From Aurantiochytrium sp. KH105 (lineage: Eukaryota > Sar > Bigyra > Thraustochytrida > Thraustochytriidae): a DNA stretch of 64,000 bases. The first letter of the stretch is position 1. The number at the start of each line of letters is the position of its first letter. The DNA lies in contig BGKB01000108.1 in assembly GCA_003116975.1 (NCBI GenBank), positions 170,666 through 234,665 of the forward strand. The letters are read 5' to 3'. The notes under the pieces were generated by a model. It made no database searches. It worked only from the letters and a program-made list of their open reading frames with translations, and was not told where the DNA came from. A program made the position numbers and the translations under genes. Positions 37,411 through 46,125 of this stretch are shown piece by piece.

Positions 37411-38805
37411 ATGAGTCGCATCTCAAAACTAGCGCAACCTCGAAGACGCATCACTCGACGGTCGCTCTTGGAGCTCTTACCCGTTGCGCACGTGTCCTTT
37501 CACATTTTCTCGTACCTCGACACGGCCAGCCTTGCGTCCATAAGCGCAGGGTGCCGAGACCTCTACGGGCTAGCGAGCAGCGACATTGTCTGGAGAGACC
37601 GGGTCAGCGCAGGTCACAATGCCGGGACCATGGCGAGCTCACTAAAGTCTCAGTTTGTGCAGCGTCGGCGCGAGCTCGTCGCGCGCCGATCCGCAAAACT
37701 CAAGGAGACCTTTCGCCGCATCCAGGAGCGATCCGGCGTCGAAACTTGTCTCTCCCGCACGATTGAGCGTCTAGAGGTATCCCTCACTGTGTCAATCAAC
37801 GGCGCTGTCTGCGACCTCCTGGCGTTTCGCAAGCGCACGCAGCAGGGACGAAAAGAGCAATTCCGCGCGCTAGGCGCGGCGCCGGCGCCCAATCTCGCAA
37901 CGGGCGCTCTTCGCTTTGACCAGGCTGCTGTTCTTAAACTTGCTGTGCCGCCAAACTTGTCCGAAGATCAGTTAGCATCGCTTGAGGTGACGTGCACGAC
38001 CAAGCTCAAGTCGTGTGGGACAACGCGGGTCCTTGCATGGAGCAAGAACCATGGCACTGCCCCTGAACGTCTCGGGAGTACAGGGTTCTCACAGATTAGC
38101 CTCGGTCGAAGCGCGGTACTCTTTGGTTCTCTCGACCAAGCGATGGGGCCAAGACGCGGGGTAGCGCTTCTCGTCGTCAGTGTGCACCATCTTGATGTGC
38201 TGGCAGCGCTCGGTATTGCTGGTACGATGCATGAACCCATTACTGATGATCTCGACCGTAATTATGGAATGCATGGATACACTGGCGCCTTCACAATCAG
38301 AAGTCTTGGACAAACGTGGTGGTCGAGTAGCTTTGGCGATCTCGACTCGCGCTCGAGCATCGCGGGCGGCGGCGAATTTGCACGTTTTCCTGTGCTCGAC
38401 GCGGAGCATTGTGAGGGAGACGTCACGCGCCGCATTGAGTTCAAAGTGCCTGGCCGAGGACGCGATGGCGAGACGGAGAGACCGTCATTGTACTTTCGAA
38501 CCGAGACCTTTTCAGGGTGCCTTGATGGTTACGTTGTTGTCGACATGACGCTCTGGGACGAACATCGTGAAGCGTTTTGGGCTTTTACGCGCGTGCTCCC
38601 TATCCAGATCGTGGATGCCGAACGGTCTCAAGCCTTCAACTTTAACGACGGTGTTCATGGGAATGGCTTTGAAGTCGTACATGAGGACCAAGAGAAGGGA
38701 CGACTTCGCATCGGAATTGCCCCAATGCACGATCGCGCAACGGTGGTCAAGGAAATGGACTTTGCGCTTCGCACTCGCGCAATCTCCAGTTGGTTTGGAA
38801 TGTAG
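37411..38805 (+). CDS. F-box protein, function of C-terminal region unknown
   Basis: 464 codons from ATG 37411, chosen because it precedes the recognisable domain by ~15 residues. An ATG at 37258 and others upstream are possible. The F-box lies at about residues 17-60: LLELLPVAHVSFHIFSYLDT, ASLASISAGCRDLYGLASSD and IVWRDRV. This is the helix pattern that binds Skp1 in SCF ubiquitin ligases. A basic helix (QRRRELVARRSAKLKETFRR) follows. The remaining ~330 residues form a probably globular, beta-rich region with WDEHREAFWAFTRVLPIQIV-like strands. I do not recognise a WD40, LRR or Kelch substrate module in it. Convergent with the E2 gene only 90 bases away, which is suggestive given the shared ubiquitin theme but not evidence of joint function. 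Confidence 0.7.
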   Translation: MSRISKLAQPRRRITRRSLLELLPVAHVSFHIFSYLDTASLASISAGCRDLYGLASSDIVWRDRVSAGHNAGTMASSLKSQFVQRRRELVARRSAKLKETFRRIQERSGVETCLSRTIERLEVSLTVSINGAVCDLLAFRKRTQQGRKEQFRALGAAPAPNLATGALRFDQAAVLKLAVPPNLSEDQLASLEVTCTTKLKSCGTTRVLAWSKNHGTAPERLGSTGFSQISLGRSAVLFGSLDQAMGPRRGVALLVVSVHHLDVLAALGIAGTMHEPITDDLDRNYGMHGYTGAFTIRSLGQTWWSSSFGDLDSRSSIAGGGEFARFPVLDAEHCEGDVTRRIEFKVPGRGRDGETERPSLYFRTETFSGCLDGYVVVDMTLWDEHREAFWAFTRVLPIQIVDAERSQAFNFNDGVHGNGFEVVHEDQEKGRLRIGIAPMHDRATVVKEMDFALRTRAISSWFGM

Positions 38806-38895
38806 CAAAGAGAAAAAAAAAAAGCGAAATCAGTCTGTCAAAGTAGCAAAATTGTGGCTTCTTTGTTTGTTTTGTTTTCTGTTCAGACGAAATTA

Positions 38896-40074
38896 TCACG
38901 CGGCATCTTGCTTGCGGCGTTTTCCCGTCTGCTCGATGTGTACAATCTGGTCCGGGCGCGGACTTGCCATAGCTGATGATGCAGAATTTGGCGAGGTCAA
39001 CACTGGGGCGCTTCCGCGTACTTCTTCAGACGACAAGGAGGCGTCAGAGGACCGCTTGCGTTTCATCGCAACCATACTTTCTGATGAGGGCGTCTTTTCC
39101 ATGTTTACTGTTGAGGTGGTAGTTTCTTCGACGTCGATGTTTTCTTCAGTCTTCGACTCTTCAGACGAACTACTGCGCTGTGACGGTGCTCCGTTCGCGT
39201 TGGCACTGCCGTGGCCGTGGCCGTTGCCGTCTGAACCGTTTGCAACTTTGCTAAATCGTTCGTCCACGCTTCGCGTTCCTGCTCCATGATCCGTCTCATC
39301 ATCGTCACCATCTTCTTCAACATCATCTCCCTCGCGCATGGTCCACGCCGCGGCATCTTCATCGTCAGAATAAACGTATTCGACTTCTGCCTCCGAGTCT
39401 TCGGCAGCAGCCGCGGTCGCGGGACCATTGTTGTTTTCTTGCTGATTCGCGCCAGCAGCTTGCGAAGACTTGGACGACGAAGACGAAGATGAGGATGAAG
39501 AAGAAGCTGGCGCAGCTTCTGAATTAAGGTGAGCAACAACAGGCGCGATAAAATCCCGAGGTACAGATTTTCGCGATTCGCGTGCGAGCTCTTCGCATTT
39601 TAAATCGAAAAGTGGGCGGTTCACGACCCAGAGCTGCGCCGCATACTGATTTGCCGGGTCATTTACATTTGGATCAGACAGAAGCGATACAACAGAAAGA
39701 AGAGCCTGCTCAGCACCAAGCACGGGCCGCCAGTACTCGCTAAAATTGGCGCCAAGCTCGCCTCGAGGTGGGCATTGCAAGGTGCTGATGCAGACCTTGC
39801 CATCGCGGTAAATATTGGGATGATACATTTTGCACGAGAACTGGATGGAAGGCGGCTCCATCGGATATGAGTCAGGAAACCGCATCACTGCGCGATAAAT
39901 GCCGTTCTGGTACGCGGTCCCTGGAGGACCAATAATGAAGACGTCCCATGCCGTCACATCATTATTCACGCAATCATGGACCTGAAAGTAATTGGACCGA
40001 GGTTTTCGTCGAAGATTGTAAAACTCGCGGCTTACCAGCGTATCTGGGCGTCTCTTCGAAGGCTTATGTGCCAT
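38896..40074 (-). CDS. Ubiquitin-conjugating enzyme E2, CDC34/UBE2R-like, with acidic tail
   Basis: 392 codons from ATG 40074. The frame remains open upstream to 41202 but is GC-repeat derived. The UBC fold covers residues ~10-180. Landmarks are IIGPPGTAYQNGIYRAVMRF, PMEPPSIQF, HPN at 85-87 and the active-site Cys95 in GKVCISTL. The active site is followed by a ~12-residue insertion (CPPRGELGANFSEYWRPV), the hallmark of the UBE2R/UBE2G group, then LLSDPNVNDPANQYAA. The tail of ~200 residues is Ser then Asp/Glu rich (EVEYVYSDDEDAAAW, DDVEEDGDDDETD), like the acidic tail that binds the cullin basic canyon in CDC34. It probably works with SCF-type ligases and makes Lys48 chains. The acidic tail is longer than in animal CDC34. 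Confidence 0.92.
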   Translation of the reverse strand: MAHKPSKRRPDTLVSREFYNLRRKPRSNYFQVHDCVNNDVTAWDVFIIGPPGTAYQNGIYRAVMRFPDSYPMEPPSIQFSCKMYHPNIYRDGKVCISTLQCPPRGELGANFSEYWRPVLGAEQALLSVVSLLSDPNVNDPANQYAAQLWVVNRPLFDLKCEELARESRKSVPRDFIAPVVAHLNSEAAPASSSSSSSSSSSKSSQAAGANQQENNNGPATAAAAEDSEAEVEYVYSDDEDAAAWTMREGDDVEEDGDDDETDHGAGTRSVDERFSKVANGSDGNGHGHGSANANGAPSQRSSSSEESKTEENIDVEETTTSTVNMEKTPSSESMVAMKRKRSSDASLSSEEVRGSAPVLTSPNSASSAMASPRPDQIVHIEQTGKRRKQDAA

Positions 40075-41347
40075 TCTTGTGTGCCGGTCTGTGTCGCCCT
40101 TTGCAGCTCGCGAAAAGGGCAAACGAGGCCAACTTGCTTGCTCAACTCCGCGCCCCGCGTCCGGCCGCAAAGCAAAAGTAGCAGCACCAGCAGCACCAGC
40201 GCCAGCACCAGCGCCAGCGGCGGCGGCTGCGCGCGGCCGGGGCCAGGAGCAAGACGCCGCGGGGCGGCGCGACTGTTGAGGCCCGGCGCCGGGCTTGGCG
40301 TCCGTCCTCCGGGTCAAGCAGAACGACGCGCACGCTCGCGCACGCTCGCGCGCTCGCGCGCACGCACGCTCGCGGTCCGCCGCGGCGCCGCGAGGCAGAC
40401 AGACCGCGGGCGGGGCGCGCGGGGCCGCTGCCGAGCCGGGGTCCTCGCGCAGTCGCTCGGGCACGCCGGGCTCGCGCGAGACGGAAAGGGGTTTGGAGCG
40501 CCGGACGGCCTGGCCTCGCCTCGCCGGGCCTGGCGCGCCGGAACCGAACGCGCTGGCCGCCCCCGGGCCCCACTGGCACGCCGCGGAGGCAGTGGTGACC
40601 CCAGTGCTGCTGGGCTTTCGGGCGCGCCGGAAAGGGGCTTCGGGGGGGGGGGAAGCAAGGCACCACTGGAGATGTCGCGGGGGAGGGAAGTGTAGAGGAG
40701 GGAGGGGGAGGTTTGAACGGCGGAAGCTGCTGTGGGACGCGTGAACATGAAGAGTCGACGAGCAAGGCGTCGGCGCGTGCGCGTGCTGAGGAATGGAGAA
40801 AGTCTCCGGACGGTCACGAAGTAGGAGAGATTGGGGGAGGGAGGGAGGGAGAGAGGGAGGGAGGGAGGGAGAGAGGGAGGGAGGGAGGAAAGGGGAGGGG
40901 GGGGTGTAGCGGGGGGATGCATGGGTCAATCTCGAGCTTGGCGTAAAAGTTTGACTGGACATTATGTGCCGACACAAACAATGTAAATGAAGCTGTGTTT
41001 GGCCCAGTGTTTCCATTTTATCATACTTCTTTTCGCGATTTCTTTTTCCCTTTCTCGAAGTGCAGACGAATTTACAGGTAGTATCGACCGCCATGACGAA
41101 TGAAGTGCCACAGAGTATGGTAAACATGTACGGAAGTGTCATCGAGCAAGATCTATTTTCAGTGCAATCAGGCTTGAAGGAATGAATTGCGAGAGGTTTC
41201 ATTTTAATTGTTGGGGCAACTGCGACATCGTCAGATTCTATGCTTTACAATTTTTTGAGATTTTTCTGTTTTAGTGGTAATCAGTGAGAGAGGATAGCCC
41301 GCCCTTGCTTGAAATTACAGACTCCATTCACATTGAGATGAATGACT
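40075..41347. other. Upstream region of the E2 gene; G-rich repeat and GC-rich DNA
   Basis: 1273 bases. CAGCAC/CAGCGC units lie at 40180-40222 and a (CGCACGCT)n stretch at about 40325-40372. A purine-only GGGA/GAGA array lies at 40831-40910 with many G3-G4 runs. From 40920 to 41340 the DNA becomes AT-richer and holds the 3' side of the next gene. No RNA or protein gene recognised. Confidence 0.5.
40831..40919. repeat. (GGGA)n purine array with G-quadruplex potential
   Basis: Units of GGGAGGGAGGGAGAGA repeated several times, continuing into G-runs of 4-8. Many G3+ runs with 1-base loops could form quadruplexes on the plus strand. Confidence 0.8.
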
Positions 41348-42376
41348 CTACTCTTCCTTACTCGCCGCTGCATCTTGCTTGACATCCGCATCCCCAGCCA
41401 AAGTGTCACTCGACTGTGCGTCAGCCTTCTTGCTTTCTTTCTTGACATCATTGCTGGACTTTTGCTCGACCACACCAGATTTCGTTTCCTGAGCGTCATC
41501 ACTCTCTTGCTCGGCTCGGCGTTTCGCTTCAATCTTCGCTGCAACTCGGGCACGGGCAGACTGTCGAAGATGAAGAGGCAACTTTGGCATCCCGGATTTC
41601 ACGTCTGCAACTGGCTTACGCACACCGCCTCCTGCGGGAAGAATGGGTCCGTCGCCATATTTTACGCGTGGCCCTGCAGCCTTCCATGCCCTGGCGTCTT
41701 CAAGAGGCACCTGTCTTACTTTATCAAGACGTATTCTTGCGAGCTTTTCTTGCGCGCGACTTTGCAATTGCGCGTGTGTTGGGAGTTTAGACTCTCGAAT
41801 TCTCTTTTGCATGAGTGCTGCTGCGCTCTGTCGTTTATTTGCATCTGCGAACATCGCCCCCTCGCTAGCACTCTTCGATAGACCGGGTAATAAAACATCA
41901 ATAGACTGGCCGCACGCAGAAAAGCTGTGCCCTGAAGGCCTCGCATGCGCTTTGAACGTTGTCTTCGGTTCTTTCTTCTTAGCCATGCGCTCTTTTCCAT
42001 GAGGGTCACTGTGCTTGAATTCCTCCTCGTTGCGAAAATGAGTAGCACTTTGATCGTCTTGCAAGTCCTCCGCAGCTTGTCGTATCTGCTTGGCAAGATA
42101 TGATTCAAAATGCGTGGTAAGATTCTGAGCATCTTCGAAAACCCACCACTTTGCCGGGTCGTCTCCCAGGGCAGTGAGATTCAAGTCGTCGCTTTCGTCA
42201 TCGTCATCGTCGCTGCTTCCGGGCTCATCCTCGCTTGCACGCTTCTCTTCGTCCCGAAAGGAATAATCATCACCGCGGTGCCATGCCTTTTCTCTTTCCT
42301 GCAGCCTGTCCAAAGTTTCTGACCTCGGGTCTGCGAAGGCTCGCGCGCCAGCAGCGTCTAGACCCTTCCCGCTCAT
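41348..42376 (-). CDS. Hypothetical acidic/basic, helix-rich protein
   Basis: 342 codons from ATG 42376. The frame continues upstream through the divergent region and antisense to the VAT-1-like gene, so the longer version is not accepted. The N-terminal ~60 residues include an Asp/Ser run (SSDDDDDESDDLN). The middle contains KKKEPKTTFKAHARPSG and long Lys/Arg/Gln/Ala helices (SAAALMQKRIRESK, LQSRAQEKLARIRLDKVRQV). The tail is Lys/Asp/Ser/Glu rich and probably disordered. The 'TFKA..RP' plus basic helix layout faintly recalls TPX2 or FAM161-type microtubule proteins, but the match is too weak to name it. Divergent from the VAT-1-like gene by 654 bases. Confidence 0.65.
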   Translation of the reverse strand: MSGKGLDAAGARAFADPRSETLDRLQEREKAWHRGDDYSFRDEEKRASEDEPGSSDDDDDESDDLNLTALGDDPAKWWVFEDAQNLTTHFESYLAKQIRQAAEDLQDDQSATHFRNEEEFKHSDPHGKERMAKKKEPKTTFKAHARPSGHSFSACGQSIDVLLPGLSKSASEGAMFADANKRQSAAALMQKRIRESKLPTHAQLQSRAQEKLARIRLDKVRQVPLEDARAWKAAGPRVKYGDGPILPAGGGVRKPVADVKSGMPKLPLHLRQSARARVAAKIEAKRRAEQESDDAQETKSGVVEQKSSNDVKKESKKADAQSSDTLAGDADVKQDAAASKEE

Positions 42377-43030
42377 GTCGTTTCGACCTCCCGAAGTTCC
42401 GGCCCAGCAGAGACCCGAAGCTCGATGCGCCGCGGTGCGCGTATCATGTCTCCTGCTGCTGCTCTTCTCCTCTCTCCTTCCCTCGCACAGGCCGTGGCGG
42501 CGGCTTAAAGCTGGCGTATGTATGAGTTCGCCTTGCTCAGCCCTCTGCTCCTTGTTGATCTGGACTCGAGCGATGGTCACACAACGGATACTAAACCTAG
42601 AATTCGAGCCAAGCTGTGTGTAATCAATCCACCAATCCTTGCGTCCCACTTGGTCAAGATTTCCTCCCAGACGTGCGCCAAGGCCGACCGCGCCGCACTG
42701 CCGCCGCCTCCACGCTCTGCTACTGCTCCGCTCTCGCGGCACGCGGGAGAAAACGGCCCTCACCGCCGGCCGGCAGGGGCGCGTGGTTGCGGTTGGTCGC
42801 GAGCTCGACTTGACCGCGAGGACACGCGCACGACCGACGACATCGCACCGCACGTGCCGAGCGGTAGGTACAAGCAAAACCAAAACCGGGGAGCTCGTGC
42901 CTGCTTGGGCCTGCTTTTTCGTGACCCCCTCGCAGACCGGAAACTGCGCGCGGGCCGTCTTTGTCGTGAGCGTCGAAGACTCGCGCGAGGGACGGACCGC
43001 ACCCGAGGGTGAGCGCGCGAAAGCAGAAAC
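42377..43030. other. Divergent upstream region, no distinct elements seen
   Basis: 654 bases between two divergent genes. Moderately GC-rich. No simple-sequence array, RNA gene or GCGCAAGTG cluster was noticed. Confidence 0.5.
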
Positions 43031-44290
43031 ATGCTCGTCAAGATGAGCGATGCGAACGCCCATGGCGGCGACCTCTTCGCCGAGGACAACGACCTGTCGC
43101 GACAGCACTGGGTGCTGCCGGCCAAAGGGGGAGACATTGCGGCACTTAAAGTTGAGCACGTAGCCGCCATGGAGGAACCTGTGCATGGCGAACTGACGGT
43201 GCGCATCGAGGCGATTGGGCTCAACTTTGCGGACATCTTCACGGGCCTCGGGCTGTACTCGCCTGTGCAAAGCGGCGAAATCAAGGGCAGATTCGTTCCC
43301 GGGCTCGAATTCGCCGGAGTTGTCGAGCGCATTGGTAGCCCCGAGAACAGCAAGTGCCCCGACACTCTCCAGGGCGAGGAACAACTCAAACACGGCCACC
43401 AGTTGGTCCAGCTCTCGGAGCAGGTGTGGAAGATCGCACGCTCCGAAGCATCTCGCTTCAAGGTCGGAGACCGCGTCATGGGCGCGACTCGCTTCGGTGC
43501 CTACGCAACGCGCATCAATGTCCCTGCCCATCAGGTTCGCCGCGTCCCTGACGGCTGGACCTTCCAGCAGGCGGCAGCCTTTCCCGTGCAGAGCCTGACG
43601 GCCTACTATGCGCTCAAGGAACTCGGCGGGCTCCGCGCCGGCAAAGTCGTTCTTGTACACTCTGCTGCAGGAGGCTGCGGCATGCAAGCTCTTGAGATCT
43701 GCCAGCGCTACGGGACATACGTCATCGGGACTGTTGGGTCGGAAAGCAAGGTGGCTGGCCTGTTGGACAGGTTTCCGTCCCTTGACGCGCGACAAATCAT
43801 CGTGCGCGACCCGACTCCCTCTGGCTTTGCAAAGCAGCTCGACACCGCCCTTCAATACCTCCAAAAGTGCCGCAATGCCAACGCCAGTGGCATTGACATT
43901 GTGCTGGATGCCGTCATGGGCCCGTATTTTGAACCGGCCTTTAAACTTCTCAAGCCGACGGGCCGCTATATTGTCTTTGGTGCGGCGTCCATGACCCCGC
44001 CCTCGGACAACCTTGGCGTTTCAGACTGGCTGCGCCTCGCGTGGCAGTACATTCAACGCCCCAAGGTTGATCCCTTTGATATGATTTCCTCCAACAGAAG
44101 CGTCATGGGCTTCAATCTGATTCACTGCCTCAACGATGCCGAGACGCTCATGAGCCTATTTGAGGAGATCGAGGGTCTCGACCTTCCGCCGCCTCACGTC
44201 GGCCGTGAGTTCAAATTCCACGAGCTCGTGACGGCCATGCGTTGCTTCCGTTCTGGCAACACCTCGGGCAAGGTTGTGCTCACTTGCTGA
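43031..44290 (+). CDS. Medium-chain quinone oxidoreductase, VAT-1-like
   Basis: 419 codons from ATG 43031; a second ATG at 43043 is equally possible. The N-terminal GroES-like domain has IEAIGLNFADIFTGLGLY, FVPGLEFAGVVERIG, FKVGDRVMGATRFGAYA and FPVQSLTAYYAL. The NAD(P)-binding Rossmann region has VVLVHSAAGGCGMQALEIC, the AxGGxG form used by zinc-free quinone reductases. DIVLDAVMGPYFEPAFKLLK with GRYIVFGAASM, and IQRPKVDPFDMISSNRSVMG with NLIH, are typical of the VAT-1 subgroup. It ends RSGNTSGKVVLTC. No zinc ligands are present. The likely reaction is NADPH-dependent reduction of a quinone or enone; in animals VAT-1 associates with membranes of vesicles and mitochondria. A short insertion between 'GVVERIG' and 'FKVGDRV' (about 45 residues) is longer than usual. 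Confidence 0.9.
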   Translation: MLVKMSDANAHGGDLFAEDNDLSRQHWVLPAKGGDIAALKVEHVAAMEEPVHGELTVRIEAIGLNFADIFTGLGLYSPVQSGEIKGRFVPGLEFAGVVERIGSPENSKCPDTLQGEEQLKHGHQLVQLSEQVWKIARSEASRFKVGDRVMGATRFGAYATRINVPAHQVRRVPDGWTFQQAAAFPVQSLTAYYALKELGGLRAGKVVLVHSAAGGCGMQALEICQRYGTYVIGTVGSESKVAGLLDRFPSLDARQIIVRDPTPSGFAKQLDTALQYLQKCRNANASGIDIVLDAVMGPYFEPAFKLLKPTGRYIVFGAASMTPPSDNLGVSDWLRLAWQYIQRPKVDPFDMISSNRSVMGFNLIHCLNDAETLMSLFEEIEGLDLPPPHVGREFKFHELVTAMRCFRSGNTSGKVVLTC

Positions 44291-44481
44291 AACCCCTACC
44301 GTACCACTCCATTTCTTGTTTTCCGAAGAAGAAGAACAAGAAGGAGAAGAAGAAGACTGGGAATGGGAAGTATTAAAATGATGATTAGGTCCAAGTCACC
44401 ACGAGAAAATAAAGATGACTTTCGTCCGAGTTGCTATGCGTATACAACGCTTGTTTTCTTTCGCAGACAATACACTGTTTT

Positions 44482-45759
44482 TCATGAAAAGTCAAGAAGA
44501 CTTCCAGCTTCATCTTGGTCATTCCGAGCGGTGGTACCTGCCGCAGGCAAAGCGTCGTGAGAATCCGAGCCTTTCGCGTCGTCCTTCTCGTCGACGCTAT
44601 CGTCGTCATCGTCGTCATTGCTGTTTTCGCTCCTGCTCTCGTTGTCTTTCACATCTTCGTCTTCGAACTGCCCAATAAGGTCTGCGTCTTGCGGGGCCTC
44701 ACTTTCTTCTTCCGCACGGGTGATGCGATAACCGCACTTCCAACAAAAGTTGGCACCCGTAGGCCCTCGCACTCGACAAGACGGACACTTGGGCTTCCCG
44801 CGCGGCCGAATGCCCCACATGGAGCCAGACCCGGTGCTACTTTGTTTGGAGCGCAAACTATGGCGCTTCACTAGACGACGTACAATTTCAGTAGGTTCAA
44901 AAACAATCCGAACAGGCCGGCCGGCATCTCGAACAATAGCTGCGATTTGAGCAAAGTCGAGCTGTCGACAGTCGTGTACTTTCCACTGCTGCGCACCACT
45001 ATCGCTGAGGTCTTCAGAACTAGCCGATGCTGAGTCGTCACCAGAAACCTTGCGTCGAGACTTGACCTCGAGCAATCGGTCACCAAGTGAAATAGGCCGG
45101 AGCACTTCAGAGTCACCTCCGTTCATAAATTGTGAGACAACCACAAGACCACGCACATGGCCAATGTTGAGGCCTAGAAATTTTTGAGGAAATTCGACCT
45201 CATAGGGCTCACCGCGGACCTCGAGCTCGCCGTCATCGCCAAGGCGCGAGAAAATCGTTTCGCTGTCCTTGGACGGGAATTTAGGGATAATAAGCGGCTG
45301 GAAGTCCACAGTCATGGGCCTCGATGCAATAGAAATAAGTCGGAGAAGCTCCTTCATGGTCAAGTTGAGGCACGACCTTCCAGCGATGGCAACGACTTGG
45401 TGGCCTACCTCGACGAGGCCGCTGCGCCTCGCCTGACCGGGACTTCCGTCGGGACAATCCTCGAGCGCAGTCACAAGGACACGGGGACCAACGTCTGCGA
45501 GCTGTAAGCCGAGTGGTCCTCGATCAAACTCGACACGGATGACCTTGCCGCAGGCTTGCATGAGTGGCTCTCGCTTTATGAGAGACGCAACCTGGATCTG
45601 TGTCTTGAGCGACATTTGCGTCAGAGGTTTGTTGATCACTTGAAACTCCTCATCATTGCGCTGCATAGACGGCGGCTGCTGCTGCTGCTGCTGCCTCTTG
45701 AGCCTGCGCGCGCCCTCGTCCTCCTCGTCACTGCTGTACGTGAGCCGTGTGGTCTCCAT
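44482..45759 (-). CDS. Protein with two PDZ-like domains and a C-terminal zinc ribbon
   Basis: 425 codons from ATG 45759. After a polar N-terminus with a short Gln run, a PDZ-like domain spans about residues 70-155: FDRGPLGLQLADVGPRVLVT with GLVEVGHQVVAIAGRSC and MKELLRLI. A second PDZ-like domain is near 180-290: FPQKFLGLNIGHVRGLVVVS with ISLGDRLLEVK, interrupted by a Ser-rich loop, then LDFAQIAAIVRDA. A zinc ribbon CPSC and CWKC, 13 residues apart between the Cys pairs, lies at about 320-345. The tail is Asp/Glu/Ser rich. The GLGL-type carboxylate loops are replaced by GPLGLQL and FLGLNI, which keep the hydrophobic pattern. It is likely a scaffold protein; partners are unknown. Convergent with the VAT-1-like gene (191 bases). 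Confidence 0.75.
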   Translation of the reverse strand: METTRLTYSSDEEDEGARRLKRQQQQQQPPSMQRNDEEFQVINKPLTQMSLKTQIQVASLIKREPLMQACGKVIRVEFDRGPLGLQLADVGPRVLVTALEDCPDGSPGQARRSGLVEVGHQVVAIAGRSCLNLTMKELLRLISIASRPMTVDFQPLIIPKFPSKDSETIFSRLGDDGELEVRGEPYEVEFPQKFLGLNIGHVRGLVVVSQFMNGGDSEVLRPISLGDRLLEVKSRRKVSGDDSASASSEDLSDSGAQQWKVHDCRQLDFAQIAAIVRDAGRPVRIVFEPTEIVRRLVKRHSLRSKQSSTGSGSMWGIRPRGKPKCPSCRVRGPTGANFCWKCGYRITRAEEESEAPQDADLIGQFEDEDVKDNESRSENSNDDDDDDSVDEKDDAKGSDSHDALPAAGTTARNDQDEAGSLLDFS

Positions 45760-46125
45760 CTTGGCCTCGCCCGCTTGCCGCCTCTGGCGCCGTCTCTATG
45801 GGCGCAGAGCAGCGCAGCGAAGCTTTCGCGCGGACGCGCGAGCTAGCGGTACGCGTCTGCCTGCGCTTTCGCCTTCGCGCTCCCGCCTTCGAGCTCTTCT
45901 CCGCGTCCGCCAGCTTCGTTTTCTAGGATTGCCTTGCTTTGCTTTGGGGAGTTTTTTTTTTCGGGGTCACGTGGAGACACGTCCCAGGAGACGTTTGTGT
46001 TTGTATACCAGCATGTGCGTCGAGCACCGGGCCCGGGAGCTTGCCTGCCTGAGTGTGACTGCTTGAACAGAAACCGTGTTTGGACCTTCATTCGTGCACA
46101 GCATATCAAATTGAAAAATACTTGC
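45760..46125. other. Intergenic, no gene recognised
   Basis: 366 bases between the PDZ gene start and the end of the first transporter. It holds a T9 run near 45952. Nothing else identified. Confidence 0.5.

Noticed and set aside
40075-41202. 376-residue N-terminal extension of the E2 enzyme
   Set aside because: Composed of Pro/Ser/Arg/Ala translated from GC repeats and the GGGA array; the normal E2 start is at 40074.
42377-43864. N-terminal extension of the 41348-42376 gene to 838 residues
   Set aside because: The extension crosses the divergent promoter and runs antisense through the VAT-1-like gene; an ATG at 42376 begins the compositionally consistent protein.
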